From assembly GCF_004027225.2 (NCBI RefSeq), contig NC_046360.1:5444001-5508000 (forward strand): DNA of 64,000 nucleotides, read 5' to 3'. The first letter of the stretch is position 1; every line of letters begins with the position of its first letter. Below the pieces are notes generated by a model. It was not told where the DNA came from. It saw only the letters and a program-made list of their open reading frames with translations, and did no database searches. Of the stretch, positions 26,401-38,884 are shown in pieces. Source of the stretch: Strigops habroptila (lineage: Eukaryota; Chordata; Aves; Psittaciformes; Psittacidae). The position numbers and the translations under genes were made by a program.

Positions 26401-29400
26401 AAATATATTCGGAATAGTACAAAAGAGATGTTCAGGTTACAAAAACTATAGTTCAGAGCAGGATGGAATAATAAAATAAATATTCAGCAGTGCTTGCACT
26501 CCTTGAATATTGCCATAAACTGTCTTTGGATGCCTTGTATAATATGCCTGATTCGCAGTAAACACCTTCCCAGCATTTATTTGAGAATCAGACTTCATTA
26601 AAGCAGCACAAATCAAGCATACAAAAATGGAGATTCCAGAATAATTAGAAAGCCTTTGTTGTTTTGATGGTTTTATTTTTTTTTCTCCTTCCAGTTGGGT
26701 ACTTAAGGCAGGTGACTTCTGATTTCTTTGTAAGGGCTGTGATACGTATGCTTTGCTGGGTTGGGATGATTTCAGAAAGTAGTGTTTTATTTTTCATGAA
26801 AAGCTTTTAGTTGTCATTGCACCGAGTGTTGCATAAGTCAATGATAAATCAAACTAATATATTTTAAAAATGAAGCGTTAGAAGGTTTTATAGTTTAAAA
26901 GAAATCACAACAAAGCATGAGTGCTGACTTTTTATCATTTCTCCTATGAGACCCAGTTTATTTCATCATTGATGTGAAGCATGTAGAACAAAACAAGATG
27001 ACCTGTTTTCATCCTTGGTATAATTCCACTAAAGTAAAAAGCCTTATGTCAGGAATGAATTGGTCCCTATGTAAAAAAGGCCCTTACTCCTCCCAAGAGA
27101 AGACTGAAACTGGGTTCTGTCTGTTTTCATCAACACCCTTTATCTCACATCAAGGGTAGCTGATTGAACACAAGGAATTCCTAATATGAGTCACTTGTCA
27201 TTCAAGCTCTTCTGGTTGGGGATACAGTGTTTCTGGCTTTCCTTGGCAAAGCAAAAACTACCTTGTTTAGCAGGCCCAGTGACTGAAGCAAAGTTGACAA
27301 GTGACTCGCATGTGTTCAGTTTCTGTAGGTGACAAATAATAATAGAGTCATTTTGAGGCTCGAGTATAAATAAATCATAATTATGGTGGTTTCTTCTAAA
27401 TATATTTGTAGTTTTGGGATGAATCTTCCATGCTTCATTTAGGGAGCACTCCAAACTTGACTGCAATAGCATACCAGTAATAACAGAAAAGATAACTCAG
27501 CTTTTAGATTTTTAGTGATCATTTAACAGCAGGATTTTTGATTAGCATATACTCTACAACAACATTCACCACATATATCTCTCACCAGATAAATTGTAGT
27601 TCTTTTATAGCATGTGCTAGACACTAAACTGGTGGCTATTAAAATCCTTCCTCGCTAACTTCCATATATATAACCATTTTATAGCTATTTCACATTACAG
27701 CAGAGTTTGCTCCTCAAAGTAAGTGGATTTCTTGTAGTTTTCTGTAGATCTTATCACAAAAATTCTTTGAATGTAGCTTTACAGGTAGACTTTAATTTCT
27801 AGCCATTGGCAGTGGAAATGACAATACGAGAGAAGCAAGAGGCAGGAAATGTCTAACATGGTTGCAGTCGTTTTCCTTGATACTTTGCCATCATTTTCAT
27901 TTCTCGGTACAGTGAGAACCCTTCCAAAACTCTCTTAAAAATAGCTGCTGCTGCTGCTTGCTTGACACTGCCAGAGTCCGAAAGGGACATTGGTTAAAGT
28001 TAGTGGGTAAGAAAAACTTTCAAGATGTTCACTATTATAATTTATTTTGAGTTCAGCAATTTAGGGGGCAAGTAAGTTGTCTAAATCCACTTGGGGTTAG
28101 AAACCCTCTAAATTTGTGATAGATATGAATAATTTTTATGTTCTCCTTGAGAACAGCATTTGAAAGAGCAGATGTGAGGGTCGTTATCTTAATGACACCA
28201 CAGAAGTCTGGGCAGTCACAAAGGCTTTCTCACATAGTCAAACTGTCTTGGGAGAATCTAATTTGCTGTTGAGGTATAATACCAAACAAATGCTTTTCAT
28301 TAAGGAGCTGCATGAAACAGTATCAGTCTAACAAGAGGACCAGGCCTTTGAAATGTAAACAAAGTAGCTCCTCAAGGTAACATCCATTGCCTTTAATTGA
28401 ATCTGCCTTGAAACCAGAAGTTTCCTTGGCAGAAGAAAACAAACTTTTACTGGCACACTGCTTCACCCCTCCAGCTTTTACCTTACCACATTTGGTATCA
28501 GGGGAGGTTGTAAGAAAATTAATACTTTTTCTAAAGTGCTACAAAACCTTATGCTGCTATCACAATGTTTGAATTTAGCTTGATGGTGGCAACATGTTAA
28601 TACGAGGGTCTGAACAGCAGTCTTCTGTTTGAATGTGGACCATGGGTCTTTGCTTTGTCACCTACTTAGTGGAAGCTGAACACATCTTTGGCCTTGCACA
28701 GCATTTGCTGGGAACCAAGTCCAAACTTTTGGCATCCTGCTTTACCTTGAGAAATGATGATTTTATACCCCATGCACATACCTCCAGTAAAGCCTTGAGG
28801 TTATTCAAGTGAGGAAGACATTGCAGGACTGGTGTGGTTTTTCCTGCTTTGTGACAGTCTGAGGCTTAACTATCAGTAGGTGTTCAATCCCTGATACAGG
28901 ACCCTATATTTATGAGGATTTTTCTGCACAATTACAGCTATATAAGTGTAAAAAGCACATATACAAAATTATAAGAAAGTCTGTGCATTATGACACAGAA
29001 GTACAGACACTAAAAACAAGGAATGAATTCAGTGTCATTCTGAAGTCATGGTTCCCACCACAGTAATGCATATTTTGTGTTCCTTTCTTCCCTGTATTGA
29101 TGCCAAAGGATATGATGGGTGATCTGTTAGAGTAGACAGAAGGAAGAACAAACACTCAAGCTCAACCAACTGAACAAGTGAAAAGAGGTCCGTGGGCTAC
29201 CATATATATACACAAGATAGAATAAGGTATCCAACATTTAAAAAAGCATATGCAAACTTCAAATAAATGCAAAAAGATATGATTCAAGGATTGCGTGTAT
29301 GTATTTATTTTTGTATACGTACAACTAATTGTGCAAATGTAATTGCGTTGCTATTTGCATGCAGTAGAACCATGAATTGAAAATGCTTCTATTGAAATGA

Positions 29401-32400
29401 AAATGAAATTAAATGACTTAAGTTACAGGAAAAGAAAGAACATTTTTTTTGATCTGGAGACATGGTTAATGGTTTTTGAAGTATTGTCTGTGTTGACATT
29501 GTTACATGTGTGGAAAGAGAATTTTATTCAGTTCTGGTTCTCCTACTGATAGTTCAAGTCAAAATACTTTATTCCACTGCAAGTCATCAAACAGTCCACT
29601 GCACCGTGCTGCTGTTTCAGAGCTGGGAAACTGTGGGGAGGGACAACAAATACATTTGCTATAGACATTAATAACCTGTGGCTATAAACCACCAGTCTCT
29701 TAAGTTCTGTAATCAGCAACTGCCATGCATTAACACATTGTTCATTAACTGCTTGTAATTTGAAGTGGAATGTAAGAGAGTGTATACATTTCCTCAGTGC
29801 AGTCTGCATGCACACTGTCCCATTTGGAGTGGGATATAGTATGGAAAATGTGAAAATGACTCATCACTGGAAAGTGTGTGTTTCCAGTCATCATGCAGAA
29901 ATGTTCAGCTAAGTGGCCTAGTATTAGCATAGACTTCCACTACATAGTCTTGTAGACTTATTTGTCAGTCCTGCAGTTTTAGTGAGCAGCAACACCCTAA
30001 AAACTCCTAGGGGTTTTTTTTTTGTTCTAAATAGTGTTATTTTCTGGTTTGGTAGGGTAAAAGCTTTGTTCAATTTCTTGAGAATAATCACTGAAGTCAG
30101 TGAAGAGCCTTCGGAAGTGCATTAAATAAGATTTAAACCTGCAGTGAGGATATATTAGCAATGTAACATCCAAGTTTAATCTCAGCAACTGGAACTTTTT
30201 CTTTTGTGGGGATTTTTATTCAGCGTGCAGTAAATGCAGCTCCAGCCTCCTGAAGAATGTGTTTCAACTAATTTTTGTTTTATGGGTGTCAGTTAAGAAT
30301 ACCATGTGTCTTGATGTCAGAAGCTGCTGCTTTGTACTTTGTGGTCTTGTGGTTAGCAGCTTGTCAAACTGGGGGGTGGTTTTCTCTGTTCGAGCTATGT
30401 CTAATGTTTATGGGAGATTTTACACCTGGACCATGAAAGCTCCCTAAGAAACATGGATCTGATTTCAAGTGCAACATCCTCAAGATTTCTGTTTGATTCT
30501 TAGGCTCCTGTGTAAGCAATAGAAGGGCACAGGCCAAACCTGAACGATGAATTCAAAACGCAAACTATCTAGAACTAAACCCAAATCCCTGTACATGTAA
30601 TAGGAAAGGATTTTCCTAGCATTTTCTTTCTGCTCACTGACACAGTTTACACCCAATTATGGGTATGAATGTACTTTCCATTTCCTTTAAGTATGCAAAG
30701 TCTTGGTACCAATTTGCTTCTTTCCTGTAGCTTCGTACTAAACCCAAGAGCTATCCTGAACAGAGTGGAAAAAACAGTTTATGAAATGTCGTTTAAAACT
30801 GAAACTTACATTCAAAGTGAAGGAAAATGCCTGCTGTGTCTGTCTCATATTTGCATGCAAAGAGACTTCCTTGGACTGTTGCCTGTGTTCTGATGGGCAT
30901 CTTTCTTTGGCTGGGAATTTGAACAGTGAAAGTCCACAGAAAACAGAAGGTTCTTAGAGGAAGTTAAAGAAGAAAATTACAGAACATCCACAGCACTATG
31001 AGAAGTACAGCACAGGCACATCTGCCTATCTGGGAGAGCAAAAGCATATAGATCCTGGACTCTGTGCTGAGCGCTGGGGTATTTTTGAGGGTAAACTGAA
31101 CTGCTACTGGTCCAATCTTTTCTACATGACCAGTTTAGTTTGAGTTCTGGTGAAGGCTGATTTGCCTAATTTGAAAGGTATTTGCATAATGTGTATTTCC
31201 TTCTCATGCTTGCACTGTATGTTGTCTACCTTCTTACTGGGCAGGAAGGCAACACAGGATAACTTACACTGCAGGTGTGTATGCTCAGCTATTTGCAGGC
31301 CATTATATGGGGTACTAGTATTGCCACAGTCAAAAAGATAACCCTCCAGTAAAGCCTCACAACGTAGCAACCCCATGTACCTTCAAATGTTGGGTAAATT
31401 TTGGTGTAGTATTCCTGGAACTGATGTGTGGAACTCCAGTTATGAACTAGAATACCTCTATGGTTGGTATGCTCTACAAAAGTGGTGGGGGAAGGGGGAG
31501 ATGATCAAAGGAGACGATGATCAAGGATCTTATTTCTTTGCCTTATTTAGTTCTTGTTGCTACATAAATAATGCAAATATAAGTGCAGTCACAGGGATCC
31601 CAGTCTTCCCTCAGCTATGAATATATTCCAATAGATTTAGCCAATTAAAACAAAGAGACAAAAATGATAGAAGTTTTTATTTATTATAGTGGAGCTTCTA
31701 CAACACTTAAACAGCACCAATAAACCTAAATTCTTCTTTGAAAGGTTTATTATATGAATACCAAGCTTTGGACTATTCTGGGACCTGAATTAAAACCATT
31801 CGTTGGGCAGTAACATTGCTGGATAGGAATGGGAAGGTGGGCAGCTTAAAAAGAAAGAACAAAGTCGTCATTGCAGTGGCTTTAATTTGTTAAAGATCTT
31901 GTTAGGGCTATAAAACTTTACCAGGTACTGTAGTCTCTTAGTTTAAGGAGGGAGGTCTGGTCATTTCATACCAAGCCGTTGTTCTGCTTCCCAGCATTGA
32001 GGTTTATAGGCTGTCATGTATTGAGCTGTTCCTGAACCATCAGTTTATTGAATACTTTGAGAGTTTGAGGTTGTCTTTCCTCTCCTTCCTGCCTTAGATT
32101 ATTAGTACCTACTTGAACCTGAAGCAATTCCACCGAATCTGTAGCAGGATTTTGTATATTCTTTTGGAAGAGAGAAAGGATTTTGTTTTCTCTCTCTTCC
32201 ATGCAATAACTCAAAAGAACAAAGCAGTCAGGTAGCATAGCATTTTTTGCTGCTTCTAAGCACCATCTCCTTCTAATAATATGGTTAATATCTCTAGCAT
32301 TCATCAAAGGATTATTTAAAAGAAACAGAGCCTGTAGGTGTGATACTAATTACATATGTGAAGATGGATGTTGTGCCAGGGCTAAGTGTCTGGCTTATTG

Positions 32401-35400
32401 GTGATGAATGTAAGAGGGTAAGGCAAAGGCAAGGCCACACCAGGAAAACTTCTGGTTTGCATCTCAAATTGCTCTTTGGCAATTACACTCCCAAATTCCG
32501 CAAACAGACATTTGTCATATTCTTATCCTGACATATATAGGGCCTGGATTATAGGTAGTTCCAGTAAATGAAGAGACTATCATTTTGGCAAGCTTTGGAT
32601 AACATCCAAAAGCACAATTCACTGCAGGGACAGGTACAACACCGAGTCGAATGTGATCTAATTCATAAAAATATATATATTTGCACAAGGGCTAATGCAG
32701 AGAAATAGGGTGACAGGGCTTGCTCCCTAGCAATTTACTTTTTTTGCATAAAATTTCCCATTAAATATCTTGCAAAGAACGTTCTCCCAAGAGCAACATC
32801 CACAACTGTTCGTGGCCTGACTTAGTCCTGCCCGTAGAGCAGGTCTGGAGTTCGGCTCTTTTTGGCAGCTTGGGTAGAGAGACCTGCAGTAGGTATGCAA
32901 ATACAGCAAGTGCCTTTCAGCCACAATGAGTATCCTCTGGTCTTGCTAATGGAAGAGCTTGAAAGATGCTCCTTACTTCTGACAAAAAAAGGCTTTTTGA
33001 GTTTCTAGGAACTCTTTCAAGTTTCCTGAATTCAGTTCACAGCCAGTTAGAGCAAATAAAAAGAGAAATTTCAGGAAAGTGCTGGGAAAACAAAATATTA
33101 TCAGTTTCAGGAAAGTCCATATCCACTGCCTTTGGAGGGCAGTGAATGGATGAGTGTTCCTGAATTCATGCCTTCTGTGATTTGCAGAACAAGTGAATTT
33201 GACCCATTGTTTGTAAATCTCGCACTGAGATTGGAATTAGATACCTTAAGCTGCTGTTCTGGTTCCCTTATCACCTGTGAGTAAAGAATTTGACAGTCTG
33301 TATTTTAAAGTATTATTAATAGGATTTTTAAATTACACTTGTGCTTGAATGAACAATGACAAATTGATATGAATGGTTTTAATAAACAGAAAATGAGAAG
33401 TAGGTTCATCTGTCCCTGGGGGCTTAGCTGGTTCCATTCATTCTTCTTATTAAATCTTGTCTGTATGGCACTGTTGTTCGCATTGATTGATTACCTGCCT
33501 TAGCCCGTAAGCTTGAGTGGGTTTCTCCTGTGCTACCATTTCATAAGGCAGTGAGATCCCAGGCTTGAAGAAGTATCTCCACTAATAAGGAAGATTAATA
33601 GACACTCTGTGGACCAAATCTTGCGTTGGCTACAGTAAACATTCTCAAGGGAGACCAGACAGCAACAGATGAGTCAGAACTGCTGCAGCTTAGGCTGTAT
33701 TTTGTCAGTATAAATGCTTCTAGCTAACTCATTTGGCAAGAGATTAGAAGCTGAGCAAAATGAACTCCACTCTTTTGTTCTCTCTTTAAAAAAAAGAAGC
33801 CCCAAACACTATAATATCACCTAAATAGTAATAAAATCAAACTGAACTATAGAAACAAGAGCAAGCATTCCTCTTTTCTTTCCTGTAACAGATAACCCCC
33901 ACTACATAATAGCAGGCCTTCGTCTGGAATAAATGCTATAAAGTTTATGACCTATGTCAGCAAGCGTTCATCATAAGAGTCAAGAAGGGATACATCTGTT
34001 CTCTGCTTTACCTTTGACAGAGCATTTTTTGTGAGCACTTGTTCTAGAATTGGAAGAAAGACTCTGTAGGAATACCTGGCACCGGTAGAAATAGGGAGAT
34101 TATGCTAACTATATTATTTCACTGTTTGACATGGAGAAGCAAAATGAGAAGTAACCAAACTCATGATAAAATTATATTTATTCCAATACCATAAAGTATC
34201 ATCTAATTGAATTTAAAGTTGAATTTTTAATAAAGCTAAAGCTGAGGAGAGTGGAAACATCAAAAGCATTAGACTAGAATCCGTAACTGTGCAAAATTAG
34301 GGATGCTGGAGCAACTTCCCACTTGTGTCATGGACTTTGCATCACTTCTGACTTTAATATATTCTGTTTTAGAGACAGGATATAAGAGGGACCCTGTTTC
34401 TCAAGGTGAAATTCTCTACTGTGCATCACTTTGGTATTACTTAAAGAGCTTAAGTGATACATAGACCTTGTTCAGGCCCTTACAGAAAGATGATCTTAAT
34501 TTATAGTAAATGTTATGCCTGAACTCCAGTAGATGATTTTAGATGATAAATTGCATTATTTGGATTCTCCTGTCACATCAGGGTAGATGCATATCTGTGT
34601 CATTACAATATATGATGAAATGTCCCACCTAATTGAAGAAGCCAATGCTGATTACAAAGGGGGAAGATACACTGTGATGACCTCAGATTGTTTAAATATT
34701 GATGGGATTATTGAGCTGTGACTGCTGGTAAATACGCTGTAACTAAGGAAACTATTTAAATTATTTAAATCTTACCATAGCTTAAGATAAAGTCACCAGT
34801 CTTCCTACAGGTCATCAAGGATACCTACATCTTAAACCAGGCATTGTAGATAGAAATTCTTGTTTCTATATAATGGAACTCACCTGTAGCCTGCAAGGGT
34901 ATCTGAACTGTCTGTTCTTTTGGATCTGTTACCCTTGAGGTGTGGTCTCACGGTAGGCTCCAGAGTTGCATTTGAACGTGACCTCTTCAGCTACAAAATC
35001 CTGACTCCATATCAGTCATGGAAATGTTGATTTCCATGAAGGTAGATTTGGCCTTTTTTGTCTGAAAGACTAGCAGCCCCGTTTCTCAGAAGGCTGCTAC
35101 TTGTGGACATTTACAGTACATAGCTCAACGCTTCCCTTGGGTTTGCTCCCTCATTGCGCTTGGACAAAGCAAACATCAAATGCTATGAAATCAGGAATTT
35201 AGTATTTTACCCTTGCAACATACCCATTACAGGGAGATAATTAATAAAGCGAGAGGCCAGAAATGAGTATCAGGCAGACTGAAAATAAGTAGCTTGAAAT
35301 CATAATCATTGTGAGTGTGTACTTTGATATCTGAGTGGTAGTTTGCCAACCAGTGTAGTGGAATGGCATAATGCAAAAGATGACAACATCAAGATTGTTG

Positions 35401-36426
35401 TGACAATGTCTGATTGTTATTTGTGTGTAATTTAAGGAGTAACTTAATCTTCTGTGCTAACACACATCAAAGAAACAAGAAATCAGTATTGCCAAAGAGA
35501 GAGCAGTTTTATAATTTCCAGGCTGTCATTCTTATAATACAATTCGTATACAAACTATCATTAATTTCGTGTATAAAATACATGTTCAGTGCAGCTCATT
35601 TGCCTTCTCCAAAACTTTTTCTCCAGTAACCTTCCTTATATCCCTTAGTTTCGAGTTCTTCAGCTACATATCACTTGTAGTCGAAGGATGTCATGTAACA
35701 AGAATTGCATTCAACCTGTGTAAAGAAATACAATTCAGTTAATATATAAGATTGTACTTTCATAGTTCTGTCTGTGCAAGATAAGACAGTGACCAAGTAT
35801 TTTCAAAACATTGTCCCGCCCTTTTTAAATTATATTTACTACTTTCAAGCTGCAAACCACTTTAATAGCAGGACATAATCAATCCCAGACTAGCAAGAAC
35901 TTACAAGTATCCACAAGTAGTTCACCCATACCAAAAGACCCTGCAGGCATTTCAGTGCCTGATACATGTGCACATAGGCATTTATTTATAAAACACACAT
36001 GGTTGTACATATGTTATACGCATGCGCATTGTAGTATTTAGGTAAGCAGTTAACTCAGTTTGCCTTTTTACTATTGATGTTTATAAATAAATCTGTGTCC
36101 AAGAACAGGCTTTCCGTGGATAAAGGCTATGTAATTTAGAGTTACAAAAGAACTGACCAAACTAAGGAGGACTGCCTTGGTTTTAAGAGGAGGTATTGTA
36201 GGAGGTCTGAAACGATGTGTACGTACACAGACACCAAAAAAATATTTGTCTTACAAACACAAATAAAAGTACATATGTATGCAAATATATATACGTATTG
36301 CTTTATGTATCCACACTCACAGGCTGCCATTTGAGAATGTGATGATTCCAGAAGCAATACTAGCTTAATGTTATGCCTTACTTTGGTGTTAAAAACCTAT
36401 AAATATTGTTAGGGTTGATTTTTAAG

Positions 36427-36631
36427 ACGACTCGGGTTGATTTCCCGATCCTGCTCCCAGCACGACCCCACAAACAGCTGTGTTAGCAAAACTGGTGGAA
36501 TGTGAGCTGGCCTGGGAGCAGCAGCACGCAGCAGAGGCTCCTCTGGAGGGAGGGTAGGTACGTGTTAAGTCGGTATTGCTGCTGGAGACGGCGTATCCTC
36601 AAACCACAGCCTTGGAGATACGTACATACGC
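36427..36631. other. CpG-dense patch inside the gene desert
   Basis: At least ten CpG dinucleotides in about 205 bases, versus roughly one per hundred or fewer in the flanks. It contains GC-rich stretches (CTGCTCCCAGCACGACCCC, GGAGCAGCAGCACGCAGCAG). It could be a distal regulatory element or the start of a non-coding transcript; no ORF of note is present. Confidence 0.35.
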
Positions 36632-36926
36632 TTTAAAGTACAGCCTTCCTTTTGCATATAATAAGGGAATTCTGACAGTGTATTGGCACACCCACCAGGA
36701 ACAAAGCTTCTGCAGGCACTGTCAGCTGCCCCAGGCCATTACCTAAGAATAAAAGATTGAAAGGTGTGCTGTGGGGATGATTCATATACCTGAGGCTCTG
36801 ACCAGGTGCTCTGCAATTAACTGCATTAACCTGCAGCTGGAGAGAGTTCAGAGTGAAGGTTAGCTATGCTCAGTTCAGTTGGTTTAAAATCTGTGCTGGG
36901 GATTATATTCAGTTATTTAGATGGCT

Positions 36927-37001
36927 GGGTTTGGGGTTTTTTTGTTGTTGTTTTGGGGGCTTTTTTCTTTCTTTTGGGGGCCTTATCTTTTTTTTTTTTT
37001 G
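36927..37001 (+). repeat. T/G-rich low-complexity tract
   Basis: Alternating T and G runs (GGGTTTGGGG, GTTGTTG, TTTTGGGGG, CTTTTGGGGG) ending in a 13-base T run. Simple sequence with no visible transposon attached. Confidence 0.8.
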
Positions 37002-38822
37002 TCTGGCTCTGTACACTGAGCTCTAATAATATTTAATGCAGGGCGTACAGGAATTCTCCTTCTAAAGTTAGAGGGAGGCACCACAACATGACATTTAGAG
37101 TTAGGATGACATTTATTTGGAATATCCACTGACTTGGGGTAGGTGGAGATAGACGGCTTTGAAAAGCAGGCTGCTTACAGGGATAACCCTTTTTCAGTTT
37201 TACAGAACATGGCAGGGCTTAAAAAATGTGCCTGCCTTAGCACATGGACAGACTACATGATCTCTTTTGAAATCTGCGCAGGATCTTTTTACCCGCTGGA
37301 TTTAATTTCAGAATCCAGTGCAGTCATTAAAGAAAATAAAATTATGTTTGTTCTTTCATCTGGAGCACAGAGCAGTATCAATTTTTCATTCCCTCCTCCT
37401 TTGCATTCCCCCTTCCAAAAAAAAAAAAAAAGAAAGATGTATAGATGGAGGAATTCACCCTATAGCTCCCCTAAAATTTCTGAACTTCAACAGCTGCTTT
37501 GAATTGATTCTATATACTTGGTTGCTTAATGTGTGCAACATGTAACACTGTTTCTGTGCTCTTGAACATGAGATTGCCAAAACTGGAATATTTAGTGTAC
37601 TGAACTTGCAATCAGTCTAGAAATGTCTATGTGTATCTTCCCAAATGTCTGAATTTTCTAATCACTCTCTCATGGAGTAACAGTATATTCCAACACTGCA
37701 CTGTCTGAGCACTTCCCATTCGCTAACATAAAGCAGAATGTTCTTCATTTAAAGGCAGGGAAACACAAAGTTAGACAATGGGCTTGTGTACACAGAGGCA
37801 TTTTCCAGTAATACTATACCATTATAGTTAAACTATGTCGTTGTCTGTGCACTTCCGTATGCAGAAACAAGTATTTTATACTAAGTGGGTCTTTTCCCCC
37901 ACCTTGTTTTAATTATTTCCAAATAATAATAATAAAACTAAATAGGAAAAAAAAAAAAAGTCTGAACATCTGAAAGTGATCTAAATGTAACACTTCCTCA
38001 CCATATTTCATGCTGGTATAACTTCACTGTACAGGACAGCTTTGTGTGTCTTACTTTGTACCATGCTGGCAGTTTGTGTTTTTAAGCCAGATTGATTCAG
38101 TCTCATGGGAAATACAGCCCTGTCAGGTTACGTGTGATGAGTCGGGTTTCAGGATAAAAGAAGAGATAGGATTTTGTGATGTGAGGATGGACTGTGGGGC
38201 TCAAATAGCTTACAGATACTCTGGCCTAAAGCACAGGCTGGTCAGGTCTCTCTTGTCCTGCAGCCTGTCATCCTAGAGTAGAGATTCTGCCAACCAGCTG
38301 CCATTAGTTTTTGGTGTCATCTGATGAGTGACAGGCTGTACTACAAACACATCAGCTGTGGCTTTTGGGCAGAGCCAACTTTTATATGTGACCTGTATTT
38401 TGTGAAATTTGACATGCCTGCCTTGACTTCTGGATCACTCCATCCTGCTTGTGAGATACACAAAGCATCTCTTTTTGGTGATCTGGAAATAATAAATAGC
38501 ATTCCAAACAATGGTATTTAAATATCTCACTTTTCATGCTTGCTTCAGGGAACGTGTGATTGTCATCACGCCCTTAAAATTAAAATGCCAGATGGAGAAT
38601 GTCCAAGAGCAACATACAGCAGTGATTAAACCCATATCACCCATTCATGGTACCTAAGAACACAGGAATGTGGTTTGAATACATAGGTCAGGGCAAAAGT
38701 CCATCTAGCACGATACCCTGTCTCTGACAGTGTCCTCTAGCAAATGCCCAGGGAAGAGTGTGAGAATGGGTAAAACACAAAGCTATTGTGGATTTGACAC
38801 TTTCTCAATACATCATACTATA

Positions 38823-38884
38823 TATTGGGGAATAACATATATCTATGGGGAATATCATATACCTACCATATGTATATGGGAAAC
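38823..38884 (+). repeat. Degenerate short tandem repeat, about three units
   Basis: TATTGGGGAATAACATATAT, TATGGGGAATATCATATACC and a looser third copy around TATATGGGAAAC follow one another. The first two units differ at a few positions, suggesting a local duplication. Confidence 0.5.

Noticed and set aside
27262..27460. Minus-strand exon-like stretch of 199 bases, open, with an acceptor TATTGCAG and donor CAAG|gtagtt.
   Set aside because: Splice sites are ordinary, no neighbouring minus-strand exon in compatible phase was found, and such combinations are expected by chance in this much sequence. Worth only a glance in transcript data.
32014..32331. Minus-strand stretch of 105 codons after a CTACAG, looking like a terminal exon.
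   Set aside because: Weak pyrimidine tract, no recognisable family and no partner exons. It would end its gene upstream of the 27262 stretch, so the two do not support each other.
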